DNA of 64,000 nucleotides, taken from positions 186,001 to 250,000 of the forward strand of contig NZ_PGVF01000027.1 of assembly GCF_002860285.1 (NCBI RefSeq), written 5' to 3'. The translations under genes were made by a program, and so were the position numbers. The notes beneath the pieces were generated by a model. The model was given only the letters and a program-made list of their open reading frames with translations. It searched no databases and had not been told where the DNA came from. This DNA is from Bacillus sp. M6-12 (lineage in GTDB: Bacteria; Bacillota; Bacilli; Bacillales; DSM-1321). Positions 28,068 through 36,063 of the stretch are shown in pieces (within the stretch, counting starts at the first letter, position 1; each line of letters opens with the position of its first letter).

Positions 28068-28592
28068 ATGAAACGATCAGCCATCTTTTTGTTTCCTTTG
28101 ATACTATGCGCAGTCCTCCTTGGATGTTCAAAAGATGCCTCAGAAGGTCCCCGGGATATTGGCAAGGGGGCAGCGGGCTTTCTAACCGATATAAAAGGCA
28201 ATCGATTGCTGATCGGCGAAACGATATATAGTGTGACGGAACAGACCAGGATTCAAACGGATGCCGGAAAAAAGATGCATCTGGAAGATTTAAAAATGGG
28301 AATCAAAATCAAGCCCTGGCATGCAGGAAGGGTCAAAGAATCTTATCCGATGCAAGCCGAAGCCCGGCTTTTAATGGTGTTAACGGATGAGACTGGCAGC
28401 AGGGAGGCCGAAATTGTTCGAAAGGCGATAAAAGCAGTCCAAAAAAGTGAAAATGAGCGCTTTATTATCCGGAATGTGGAGCATCTGGCCGACCAGAGTG
28501 TCTATAAGCTGGAAATGATGAGCCGCTCCGTACTGGACACATCTTTCATGATAACTGTTGAGGAAGGGACATACGAGGTTTTTTATCAGTGA
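28068..28592 (+). CDS. Putative lipoprotein of unknown function
   Basis: 174-residue exported protein with a lipobox LLGC (Cys20) after a hydrophobic signal. The mature part begins with an OB-like segment (AGFLTDIKGNRLLIGETIYSV...) resembling DUF3221-type lipoproteins of bacilli, but I am not certain of the family. AGAGGTGAAAGG precedes the ATG. Single gene with its own terminator, just upstream of the ECF sigma pair in the same direction. Confidence 0.7.
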   Translation: MKRSAIFLFPLILCAVLLGCSKDASEGPRDIGKGAAGFLTDIKGNRLLIGETIYSVTEQTRIQTDAGKKMHLEDLKMGIKIKPWHAGRVKESYPMQAEARLLMVLTDETGSREAEIVRKAIKAVQKSENERFIIRNVEHLADQSVYKLEMMSRSVLDTSFMITVEEGTYEVFYQ

Positions 28593-28616
28593 CAGAGTTC
28601 AATAATGTCTAACCAT

Positions 28617-28642
28617 AACCTGGCTGCTCGCCGGGTTTTTTT
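28617..28642 (+). terminator. Terminator after lipoprotein gene
   Basis: AACCTGGC/GCCGGGTT stem with T7. The rest of 28643-28824 is the leader of the sigma-factor gene; I could not identify a clear ECF-type autoregulated promoter in it. Confidence 0.75.
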
Positions 28643-28824
28643 GCTTGGAATTCAAAGGTAACATTTCAAGGGAGATATGCCATTTGGAACCTGGCGCTAA
28701 GGATTCACCTTTCATTTCTTTAGCCCATTTTAGCCGCCTCCATTATAAAAAATTTTTTTAGAGCAGACTTTTTCTCACTTCATTATGTCTAATTAATATA
28801 GAAACAGTTAGGGGGAGGAACCGC

Positions 28825-29343
28825 TTGGAGGAGCAGCTTGTGACAAGGGCAGTTGGCGGGGATGATGAGGCGTTTTTAGCTTTGATTCACAGCCATAAAA
28901 TACAATTATACAGAATGGCGCTTGTTTATTTGAAGAACGAAAATGATGCCCTGGAAGCGATTCAGGAGGTTACCTTTCGAGCCTACCATTCGATTGGAAA
29001 ACTACGGGAACCTGCCTATTTTTCATCCTGGCTGATCAGAATTATGCTGAATTATTGCAATGATACTAGAAGAAATGCAGGCAGATTTATTTTTGATGAA
29101 CAAATCCTGCTCGCCCAGAAATTTACCGCTGATTATTCCCTTATTGAGCTTGAGGACGCTATGTTCCGGCTCGCTAGCAGCCAACGGGATATTATCATTC
29201 TGAAATATTTCCAGGATCTGAAAATCAGAGATATTGCTTTTATCATGCAATGTCCTGAAAGTACGGCTAAGACAAGGCTGTATAAAGCGCTGAAAATGCT
29301 AAGAAGCAAACTGGAAGAGAAGGGAGAGCCCGGCCATGTTTGA
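28825..29343 (+). CDS. ECF-type RNA polymerase sigma factor
   Basis: 172-residue extracytoplasmic-function sigma factor with only regions 2 and 4. Region 2 (residues 10-75) has the -10 recognition helix near AIQEVTFRAYHSIGKLREP; region 4 has QRDIIILKYFQDLKIRDIAFIMQCPESTAKTRLYKALKMLR, the helix-turn-helix for the -35. Start is TTG at 28825 with GGGGGAGG upstream. It overlaps the downstream DUF4179 gene by 8 bases, the standard sigma/anti-sigma coupling. Confidence 0.92.
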   Translation: MEEQLVTRAVGGDDEAFLALIHSHKIQLYRMALVYLKNENDALEAIQEVTFRAYHSIGKLREPAYFSSWLIRIMLNYCNDTRRNAGRFIFDEQILLAQKFTADYSLIELEDAMFRLASSQRDIIILKYFQDLKIRDIAFIMQCPESTAKTRLYKALKMLRSKLEEKGEPGHV

Positions 29344-30667
29344 AAAGGAAGAGAAGAAGCTGCAAAGCTTAAGGGAAAACTATCAATCTGCGCCTATTCC
29401 CGAGCGGATTGACCTGGCGATTGAAAATGGACTGCAGAGGGCAAAACAAGCACCGCCGAAAAAGAAAAGATATTGGCCAATACTTACTGCGGCCGCTGCT
29501 ATTTTAATGACTGTTTTGTTTGGCTCAATCCGTGTGTCACCCGTATTTGCAAATTTTGTATCCGCATTGCCCGGTATGGAAGCCGTTGTTGAATTGATTC
29601 GTGATGATAAAGGTTTGTTGTCGGCTGTTGAGAACGATTACATGCAAGAGGTTAATGCTTCTGATGAACATGGAGGCTTAAAGATTACTGTCGATTCAGT
29701 AATTGTAGATGAACAGGGAATGGCAGTCTTTTTTACAGTGAATACCAGCAAAGATCATATGCCTGTCAACATTGATAATCTTTCCTTGAAAACCGCAAAC
29801 GGCAGGGATTTGCATCCGTCCTCTTCGGTCGACAGCTTTCAGGAGAGTTTTCAATCTGGGAAACCAGCCTCATCGAAAATGGAATTTTTCTTTAATGAAC
29901 CGCTAAAAGAAGAAAAACTAGTGCTGGACTTTACTGTTTATGAGCCCTCCTTCGGCCGGACAAAGGGCCAACCGAACCGGTTCACTTTCCTGCTGAACAT
30001 TGATAAGGATGCCTATCAAAATCAAAAAACAGAGTATATGTTAAACAAAACCGTGTCTGTGGCCGGACAAAAAATTACGGTTAAGGAGGTTACTGTTTAT
30101 CCGCTCCGTACAGCCGTTCGTTTACAGTTTGCTCCCGATAATATTAAAAAGCTGTTTTATTTTGAGGACATTAGGCTGGTAGATGGCACCGGGGAACCGT
30201 GGAGCACGATCGCCAACGGAATTACTGCCACTCATCCCAGGGAGGACGAACAAATTGTCTATTTACAGAGCAATTATTTTCAGAAGCCTAAGGAGCTTTA
30301 CTTAGCGTTTAGTAAAATCCGTGCTATTGATAAAAATGATTCAGTGGTCAAAATCGATCCGCAAACTGGGACACAGCTTGCGGGGCCGAAGGATGGGAAG
30401 CTCAAGCTTCATAAAGTGACCGAAAATGAGTTTATTTTTCATATGAAAAATAACCGTAAAATGCAATTCTTCCCTTTTAACGAGGTGCTGAATTCGAAGG
30501 GGGAGGATATTGCATCCGGCAGTTCCGGCTCCTGGCAAACTTCCGATAATATCCAGGAAATCACAGTGTCTTATGATCGCAAAAAGCTAGTCCCGGGCCC
30601 GGTTTCGCTAAAACTGACAGACTATCCTGCTGTGCTGGAAGAAGAAGTAAAGATTAAAATTAAATAA
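29336..30667 (+). CDS. DUF4179 membrane anti-sigma factor
   Basis: 443-residue protein with a short cytoplasmic N-terminus (about 45 residues, expected to bind the sigma factor), one transmembrane helix (KKRYWPILTAAAAILMTVLF, residues 43-62) and a large extracellular DUF4179/DUF5643-type beta-rich domain. The architecture and the overlap with the sigma gene support a sensor anti-sigma role; the signal is not known. The conserved FANFVSALPGMEAVVELIRDDKGL segment directly after the helix is typical of DUF4179. Confidence 0.85.
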   Translation: MFEKEEKKLQSLRENYQSAPIPERIDLAIENGLQRAKQAPPKKKRYWPILTAAAAILMTVLFGSIRVSPVFANFVSALPGMEAVVELIRDDKGLLSAVENDYMQEVNASDEHGGLKITVDSVIVDEQGMAVFFTVNTSKDHMPVNIDNLSLKTANGRDLHPSSSVDSFQESFQSGKPASSKMEFFFNEPLKEEKLVLDFTVYEPSFGRTKGQPNRFTFLLNIDKDAYQNQKTEYMLNKTVSVAGQKITVKEVTVYPLRTAVRLQFAPDNIKKLFYFEDIRLVDGTGEPWSTIANGITATHPREDEQIVYLQSNYFQKPKELYLAFSKIRAIDKNDSVVKIDPQTGTQLAGPKDGKLKLHKVTENEFIFHMKNNRKMQFFPFNEVLNSKGEDIASGSSGSWQTSDNIQEITVSYDRKKLVPGPVSLKLTDYPAVLEEEVKIKIK

Positions 30668-30675
30668 TCTCTTAA

Positions 30676-30714
30676 TAAAAAGGCTGATCGGGGAAGCCCC
30701 GAATCAGCCTTTTG
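30676..30714. terminator. Bidirectional terminator between anti-sigma and LysM genes
   Basis: AAAAGGCTGAT/AATCAGCCTTTT with an inner CGGGG/CCCCG stem. T-runs on both strands serve both convergent genes. Confidence 0.85.
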
Positions 30715-30715
30715 C

Positions 30716-31510
30716 TTATTTCACGGTTGTGGTCTGAAGCATCTCAATTATATATGGGGTGATGCCTTCCGATTCTTCTTTGTTGGCAAAGTGGATGGTG
30801 AATTTCACTAGCTTGCCATTTACTCGTTTTACAACAACATTTTGAGAAGCTTTGCTGCCTGAAGCATGCAGGTAAAATTCAGCATTGCGATAGAAGGGAT
30901 GGTAGTTTTGGTTTTTTATTTCTATCACTTTGCCTGTGGACTTCAAATACTCGGCCGCGTTTTTCTTTACCGCCGATATATTGGCCTTCGCATCCAGCAC
31001 TTCTATCCGGGCAAAATACGTTCCATCCTTTTTATATTGAAGAATGTATTTGCCAGGTTCCTCTTTGCCAAATGAATATCCGCTTTTTACTTTAAGGGAA
31101 ACCGCTGCTTTGGATGCATCATAGGATGAGCCTGCCGGTTTTGCGGCTTTGGTCAAAAATAGCTTCTGTCCCGGAGTAATTCTATCAGTTTTTAGGTTGT
31201 TGATCTTTTTTAGTTCACTGACACTCATTCCGTTTGAACGGGCAATATTGTACAGCGTGTCACCTTTTTTCACTGTTATTATTGTTCCAATCTTTAACGT
31301 TTTGCCCGCTATGATCAGATTTGAACCCAGATTATTGAATTCTCTTAATGCTGTTACGGTGGTATTGTAGCGTTTCGCTATATTGTATAAAGTATCGCCC
31401 TTCTGGATTATATGAACATTTGCTGTATTTGCATAGGCACCCTGCGAAAACCCGAGCATTGATGCAAGCCCAATTGTTAATACTGTCATCTTTATTGCTT
31501 TCTTCCCCAT
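30716..31510 (-). CDS. Exported LysM-repeat protein
   Basis: 264-residue secreted protein with a signal peptide (cleavage near AYA-NTA) and two LysM peptidoglycan-binding repeats (HIIQKGDTLYNIAKRYNTTV and ITVKKGDTLYNIARSNGMSV). These are followed by a ~130-residue C-terminal domain I do not recognise (KSGYSFGKEEPGKYILQYK...). ATG 31510 has GGAGGG upstream; an in-frame longer start at 31543 would place that ribosome site inside the gene. It probably acts in the wall; no hydrolase motif is seen. Confidence 0.85.
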   Translation of the reverse strand: MGKKAIKMTVLTIGLASMLGFSQGAYANTANVHIIQKGDTLYNIAKRYNTTVTALREFNNLGSNLIIAGKTLKIGTIITVKKGDTLYNIARSNGMSVSELKKINNLKTDRITPGQKLFLTKAAKPAGSSYDASKAAVSLKVKSGYSFGKEEPGKYILQYKKDGTYFARIEVLDAKANISAVKKNAAEYLKSTGKVIEIKNQNYHPFYRNAEFYLHASGSKASQNVVVKRVNGKLVKFTIHFANKEESEGITPYIIEMLQTTTVK

Positions 31511-31716
31511 CCTAATCCCTCCGATTTGCTTTCTGTCAGTCATGTATTTGACGAATCTTTATCAAAACAGTTACAGATTCAGAAGATAATTTTTAAAATG
31601 GGCTCTTTGACATATTTTTGTATAACAACTTCTCTTCTTTCCTGTTTATTGCATTTCCATATCTGGAGGATGCAGGAGAAGAGGGTTAATTGTTGAATTT
31701 TGCATTAAAATTCCCA

Positions 31717-31776
31717 TTGAATACGAACGTGTATTCGTATAATATTATGGGTATAATAAATACGAACATATATTCT
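31717..31776 (+). promoter_or_regulatory. Promoter region with two LexA (DinR) boxes
   Basis: CGAAC-GTGT-ATTCG at 31724-31737 and CGAAC-ATAT-ATTCT at 31763-31776 each match the Bacillus SOS box CGAAC-N4-GTTCG except in one to two positions. TATAAT at 31738-31743 overlaps the first box, with TTGAAT at 31717-31722. A damage-inducible polY2 operon is the expected outcome. Elsewhere in 31544-31798 I see only AT-rich sequence. Confidence 0.7.
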
Positions 31777-31798
31777 TGAAAGAAGTAGGGGGGACATA

Positions 31799-33058
31799 AT
31801 GGTGGATTATAGCGCTATGCCGAACCATCGGATTCTATGCGTTGATATGAAAAGCTTTTATGCCAGCTGCTCTGCCGTTATGGAGGGGCTTGATCCTCTG
31901 GAATGCTATTTAGCGGTTGTCGGAAATTTAGACCGGCCCGGAAGTGTTGTGCTTGCAGCATCCCCAAGAATGAAAAAGGAGTTCGGAATCAAGACAGGAT
32001 CCCGGAAATTTGAAATCCCCAATGATCCGCGGATTAAAATAGTTGATCCTGCCATGTCTACCTATCTGAGAATTTCGACGGAAATCACCCGCCTGTTTCA
32101 TCGCTATGTCCCAAAGGAAGCGATCCATACTTACAGTGTGGACGAAAGCTTCCTTAAAATTGACGGTGCGACTTCACTGTGGGGCGATGCCTGGACGGTT
32201 GCGCGGAAAATTAAAGATGAAATCGAGCGGGAGTTTCAGCTGCCATGTGCAGTTGGAATTGGACCGAATATGCTCCTGGCAAAGCTGTGCCTTGATCTTG
32301 AGGCAAAAAAGAAGGGAATTGCGGAGTGGACATATGAGGATGTACCAAAAAAGCTTTGGCCTCTCTCACCGCTTAGCCAAATATGGGGGATCGGGAAAAG
32401 AGTACAGCGGACATTGAACGGCATGGGGATTTTTACGGTAGGCCAGCTTGCAAACCATGGCCTTGAGCAGCTGGAGGCTAAGTTTGGAGTGATGGGAAAC
32501 CAGCTTTACTACCATGCTTGGGGGATTGACCTTTCAGATATTGGCGCTCCAATTATGGAAGGGCAGGTCAGTTTTGGAAAAAGCCAAATTCTTCTTCGTG
32601 ATTATAAAGACGAAAAGGAAGTAAAAAACGTAATTTTGGAAATGTGCGAGGAGGTGGCAAGGAGGGCAAGGTCGCATTATAAGGCAGGCAGAACGATAAG
32701 CCTCGGAATTGGATACAGCCATGAGGAATTCGGAGGCGGCTTCCTGCGTTCACGTTCGATCACTGAACCGACAAATGTGACGATGGAACTGTACAGGGTG
32801 TGTCTGGAGCTGTTCCATGAAAATTATGTTCCGAAAACAGTAAGGCAAATTTCAATCTCGCTGTCCAATATAGAGGATGACAACGAAATGCAGCTAACAT
32901 TGTTTGATCCCTCGGCCTGGAAAAAAAGGAAGCTTGGCTATACCGTTGACCGCATCAGAGGCAAGTTTGGCTCGAAATCACTGCTGCGTGCTGTCTCGTA
33001 TACAGCAGCGGGAACCGCGGTCATCAGAAGCGGCCTTGTCGGCGGGCATAAATCATAA
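31799..33058 (+). CDS. polY2: Y-family DNA polymerase, UvrX/PolY2 type
   Basis: 419-residue translesion polymerase equivalent to B. subtilis YqjW. It has CVDMKSFYASCSAV with the first catalytic Asp, HTYSVDESFLKID (catalytic Asp-Glu), CAVGIGPNMLLAKLCLDLEAK, thumb helix-hairpin-helix IWGIGKRVQRTL, and a MQLTLF beta-clamp motif near residue 361. Distinct from dinB at 12.8 kb by the MKSFYASC motif of the UvrX branch. It follows LexA boxes and is followed by a YolD-like gene, the usual partner. Confidence 0.93.
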   Translation: MVDYSAMPNHRILCVDMKSFYASCSAVMEGLDPLECYLAVVGNLDRPGSVVLAASPRMKKEFGIKTGSRKFEIPNDPRIKIVDPAMSTYLRISTEITRLFHRYVPKEAIHTYSVDESFLKIDGATSLWGDAWTVARKIKDEIEREFQLPCAVGIGPNMLLAKLCLDLEAKKKGIAEWTYEDVPKKLWPLSPLSQIWGIGKRVQRTLNGMGIFTVGQLANHGLEQLEAKFGVMGNQLYYHAWGIDLSDIGAPIMEGQVSFGKSQILLRDYKDEKEVKNVILEMCEEVARRARSHYKAGRTISLGIGYSHEEFGGGFLRSRSITEPTNVTMELYRVCLELFHENYVPKTVRQISISLSNIEDDNEMQLTLFDPSAWKKRKLGYTVDRIRGKFGSKSLLRAVSYTAAGTAVIRSGLVGGHKS

Positions 33059-33097
33059 CGCAAAGAATATGAAACTCTAGCCAAGGGAGGCTTTATC

Positions 33098-33430
33098 ATG
33101 ATACGGGATCGGGGACGAATCAAATGGACGTCCATGATGCTCCCGGAGCACGTGAAAATGCTCAGGGAGTGGGCACATGAGGACACCTATGAACAGCGCA
33201 GGGAACTGGATGAGCAAAAGCTCGAAGAAATGAATATGGCTATAGGGGAAGCGATGGAGACGGGAGCGGCAGTTGCTATAACCCATTATCAGAATCGGCG
33301 GCATTGCCTTTTGATCGGCCGCATACATTATTATAACGAAACCAAACAGCAGCTTCATGTGGTTGACCATTTTAATGAGCCGCATTATATTGGACTTTCG
33401 GACATTGCGGATGTCAGATGCGCAGAGTGA
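33098..33430 (+). CDS. YolD-like protein (YqjX family)
   Basis: 110-residue cytoplasmic protein of the YolD-like family, which habitually follows UvrX-type polymerases in Firmicutes. Typical parts are the N-terminal RGRIKWTSMMLPEHVKMLREW and the C-terminal Sm-like strands (LLIGRIHYYNETKQQLHVVDH...IGLSDIADV). Preceded by AAGGGAGG. Thought to regulate or assist the polymerase, not established. Confidence 0.88.
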   Translation: MIRDRGRIKWTSMMLPEHVKMLREWAHEDTYEQRRELDEQKLEEMNMAIGEAMETGAAVAITHYQNRRHCLLIGRIHYYNETKQQLHVVDHFNEPHYIGLSDIADVRCAE

Positions 33431-33487
33431 TTGAAACTGGCCAAAGAAAGTCTGGCAGCATAGGTACATAAGGGGGGCCTGCTGTCT

Positions 33488-34099
33488 ATGAAGCCATTTT
33501 ACGAACTGGCACAAAGTGTGAAGTTTGACGGTAAAGGAATGCTGCTCTACAAGGATTCCCGTTTACAGTTTATTGGCAGGGGAAGAAGCGCCTATGTTTT
33601 TCGAATTGGATCAACGTATCTTGCAATGAAGGTATTTCTGCCGCACCGCACCAAGGAAGCGAAGGAAGAGGCGGAGATATACAGGATTTTGCAGAATCAC
33701 CCTTCTTATCCTGAACTGCACGGAGCGGGAGAAAATTACCTTGTGATTGATTACATCAAAGGGACGACAATCTATCAATGCCTGCATACAGGTATTGATA
33801 TAAGAGATGAACATGTCCAGCAGGTTGACAGTGCGCTTGAATCAGCAAGAAGGAAGGGACTTAACCCGTCTGACATTCATCTGCACAACATTATTCTTAT
33901 AAACGGCCAAAGGATTAAGGTAATTGATGTTGCAAGATACAGGCAGCAAAAGGAATGCAGCCAATGGGAAGATATTAAAAAAGCATATACGAGATATTAC
34001 AGGCTTAAGTATTTTCCTAAAAAAATTCCTCGCTTCGTTCTAAATATGATTGCTGCTTCCTATAAAAGAAATCTGCTTGGGCCGCTGATTGGATTTTGA
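33488..34099 (+). CDS. YrzF-like protein kinase-fold protein
   Basis: 203-residue small kinase-fold protein. The nucleotide loop is IGRGRSAYVFRI, followed by Lys in LAMKVF, Glu in EEAEIYRIL, a catalytic-loop-like SDIHLHNI and a metal-binding Asp in VIDVARY. All key charged positions are kept, so activity as a Ser/Thr or small-molecule kinase is plausible. It lies 57 bases after the YolD-like gene in the same direction, in a LexA-boxed cluster, so co-induction by DNA damage is possible. The family resembles B. subtilis YrzF. Confidence 0.75.
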   Translation: MKPFYELAQSVKFDGKGMLLYKDSRLQFIGRGRSAYVFRIGSTYLAMKVFLPHRTKEAKEEAEIYRILQNHPSYPELHGAGENYLVIDYIKGTTIYQCLHTGIDIRDEHVQQVDSALESARRKGLNPSDIHLHNIILINGQRIKVIDVARYRQQKECSQWEDIKKAYTRYYRLKYFPKKIPRFVLNMIAASYKRNLLGPLIGF

Positions 34100-34128
34100 G
34101 GAAGCTTTATGTCCACAGGCAAAAAATA

Positions 34129-34162
34129 ATCCACCAGAGTTGCCGGCTCCGGTGGACTTTTA
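34129..34162 (+). terminator. Terminator 1 after kinase-like gene
   Basis: TCCACC/GGTGGA stem, loop with AGAGTTGCCGGCTCC, followed by a short T-run. Confidence 0.65.
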
Positions 34163-34202
34163 TCGGCCGCAGCCAATTCTCTAGTGAGAAGCAGCTGGGC
34201 CA

Positions 34203-34238
34203 GACCGTTGGTGTTACCAGCACCAGACGGTCTTTTTT
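34203..34238 (+). terminator. Terminator 2 after kinase-like gene
   Basis: GACCGT/ACGGTC outer stem with inner GGTGTTACCAGCACC pairing, then T6. Confidence 0.75.
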
Positions 34239-34300
34239 AATATATGTAGTTCCGAATTTTATATACACTGCAAAGCTGTTTGGGAAAATTCAGCTGTGTT

Positions 34301-34516
34301 CTATTCCTGTCCTTCAGGCTTAGGTGCTCTTACCCGCGATTCAAACTTGCCCTTATGGGAAGCATCGCAATATGGCATATTTGCTGACAAGCCGCAGCGG
34401 CAAAGCGAGAAGGCAGGCTTTGCAGGAAATACATTTCCTTCTGCATCGATGAGTTCAACATCACCAGTGATCCGATACGAACCGTTATCGTTAACTTTTA
34501 TTGTAACCTTTGACAT
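34301..34516 (-). CDS. CDGSH-type iron-sulfur protein
   Basis: 71-residue protein with a single CDGSH zinc-finger-like [2Fe-2S] motif: CRCGLSANMPYCDASH at about residues 36-51 gives the three Cys and one His ligands. A beta-strand N-terminus (KVTIKVNDNGSYRITGDVEL) matches the bacterial single-domain type. ATG 34516 is preceded by AAAGGATG; an earlier in-frame start is weaker. Electron transfer or cluster carrier role is known for the family only. Confidence 0.88.
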   Translation of the reverse strand: MSKVTIKVNDNGSYRITGDVELIDAEGNVFPAKPAFSLCRCGLSANMPYCDASHKGKFESRVRAPKPEGQE

Positions 34517-34639
34517 AATGATCATCCTTTTCACAATTTTGTCACATCTTCTTCTATCCTAACTGGAAGCCGAATCTTTTTCAAACTTTTTTAAATCCTG
34601 ATAAAATAAGCATATGCAAACACGAAGGGGTTATTAACC

Positions 34640-34966
34640 ATGAAAATAGAATGGACAGAATCGGCAGAAAAAGCAATCCGGGAAAAAACAGGAGTCAAAT
34701 CGGGGCTGATGAAGCTGAAATATGATACAGATGGCTGCGGCTGTGTTGTGAGCGGCGTCACGGCATTGTGGCTTGTCAGCACTCTTGATGAAGATGACGA
34801 ACGAATTGAAACCAACAACGGGCCCATATATATTGAAAAATCAAAGGCAATCTTTTTGGATGATGTGATGAAAATAGATTTTGTTCCGGAAGTAAACAGC
34901 TTTCAATTGAAAAGCCCGAATCAAATCTTGAATCCGAGGATGAGTTTTTACGATCGTACGCAATGA
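34640..34966 (+). CDS. YqkB, HesB-like iron-sulfur domain protein
   Basis: 108-residue protein with the A-type/HesB-like fold seen in YqkB. It has an N-terminal AEKAIREKTGVKSG, then YDTDGCGCVVSGV where the CGC takes the place of cluster-binding cysteines, and a C-terminal part without the usual Cys-Gly-Cys end. So it may not bind clusters like IscA. Own promoter and terminator. Ortholog by position. Confidence 0.8.
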   Translation: MKIEWTESAEKAIREKTGVKSGLMKLKYDTDGCGCVVSGVTALWLVSTLDEDDERIETNNGPIYIEKSKAIFLDDVMKIDFVPEVNSFQLKSPNQILNPRMSFYDRTQ

Positions 34967-35001
34967 AGAGGGTACACTTTAACTTAAATTAGTCTAAACA
35001 T

Positions 35002-35040
35002 GAAGCAGAAACCAATGAAGGTGGCTGCTTCTTTTTTATT
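35002..35040 (+). terminator. Terminator after yqkB
   Basis: GAAGCAG (35002-35008)/CTGCTTC (35025-35031) stem, T-run to 35040. Confidence 0.8.
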
Positions 35041-35240
35041 ATGGCTATGTTTAAGCTCAAGTGTTGATTTTGCCACTATGTTGATGTCTAGCTGCAGCGC
35101 CCAGCCCCTCGAGTGTTGTAACCAAGAGCCGTTACAACCTTTTGTTGCGATAAAGTACCTTCGCAACCCTGGTCATAAGCCAATAATTTTTGTTTCCTTC
35201 TACGACCAAAGTTGTAGAAGGAATCCAACCTTTTTTCCGA
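35041..35240. repeat. Dispersed intergenic repeat, copy D with hairpin array
   Basis: 35041-35100 repeats copy A (16255-16316) and joins the GATGTCTAGC...GCGCCCAGCCCCTCGAG head of copy B. It is followed by three consecutive hairpins: GTTGTAAC/GTTACAAC, TTGCGA/TCGCAA and TCCTTCTAC/GTAGAAGGA. The remaining 35241-35325 holds the SDR promoter. No gene is seen in this 359-base gap. Confidence 0.65.
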
Positions 35241-35325
35241 CGTGCTTTGATGATTTTCGCCATACAATTATGATGTCAAGATCATCATTTAAACAATTTA
35301 AAACAAGTAGAAAGGGGTTTATAAA

Positions 35326-36063
35326 ATGGAAAACAAAGTAGTTATGATTACAGGAGCTTCAAAGGGGCTTGGCAAAGCCTTGACGATGGCTTTTGCGAAA
35401 GACGGCGCAAGATTGGCTATTTGTGCAAGAGGCGAACAAGAACTGATCCAGGTCAAAAAGGAGGCAGAGGCGTTTGGAGCAGAGGTTTTGGCCATAACGG
35501 CAGATGTGTCGATTTCCCGTGATGTGGAAACATTTGTAGCACTGACGGAGGAAGCATACGGGAAAATCGATGTCCTGATCAATAATGCTTCTACAGTAGG
35601 GCCGAGTCCGATGCCACTCCTGCTGGATTTTCCGGAAGAAGATTATATGGAGGTTCTCAGAATTAATGCCGTCAGCCCGTTTCTCGTAACAAGGCGGGTT
35701 ATTGCCGGAATGCTGCAAAGAAATAGCGGTTCAATCATCAATGTAACCTCAGAAGCCGGAAATACCGGATATGCTGGATGGGGGGCTTATGGGATTTCTA
35801 AATTCGCGGTAGAAGGGCTGACTGAGACATGGGCCGATGAAGTGAGCGAAACTAATGTAAGGGTAAATATGGTTGACCCGGGTGAAATGGATACAGAAAT
35901 GCATAGGCTGGCTGTTCCGGATTGCGACTATGAGCTGGCCAATCCTGAGGATGTAGTTGATGTATTTTTGTTCCTTGCTTCAGAGGAATCATCCGCCATC
36001 AATGGTAAACGATTCGAAGCGCAGGAATTCGGAAAAGAGGTGCAGCACAGTGGCAGCATCTAA
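35326..36063 (+). CDS. Short-chain dehydrogenase/reductase
   Basis: 245-residue classical SDR. TGASKGLGKAL cofactor motif at residues 9-19, NNAST, catalytic Ser in NVTSEAGNTG and YGISKFAVEGL (YxxxK). AGAAAGGGG precedes the ATG. Its last 14 bases overlap the downstream QueA-like gene, so the two are made together. Substrate not predictable; the genomic pairing with a QueA paralog and a VOC protein is the only functional hint. Confidence 0.9.
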   Translation: MENKVVMITGASKGLGKALTMAFAKDGARLAICARGEQELIQVKKEAEAFGAEVLAITADVSISRDVETFVALTEEAYGKIDVLINNASTVGPSPMPLLLDFPEEDYMEVLRINAVSPFLVTRRVIAGMLQRNSGSIINVTSEAGNTGYAGWGAYGISKFAVEGLTETWADEVSETNVRVNMVDPGEMDTEMHRLAVPDCDYELANPEDVVDVFLFLASEESSAINGKRFEAQEFGKEVQHSGSI

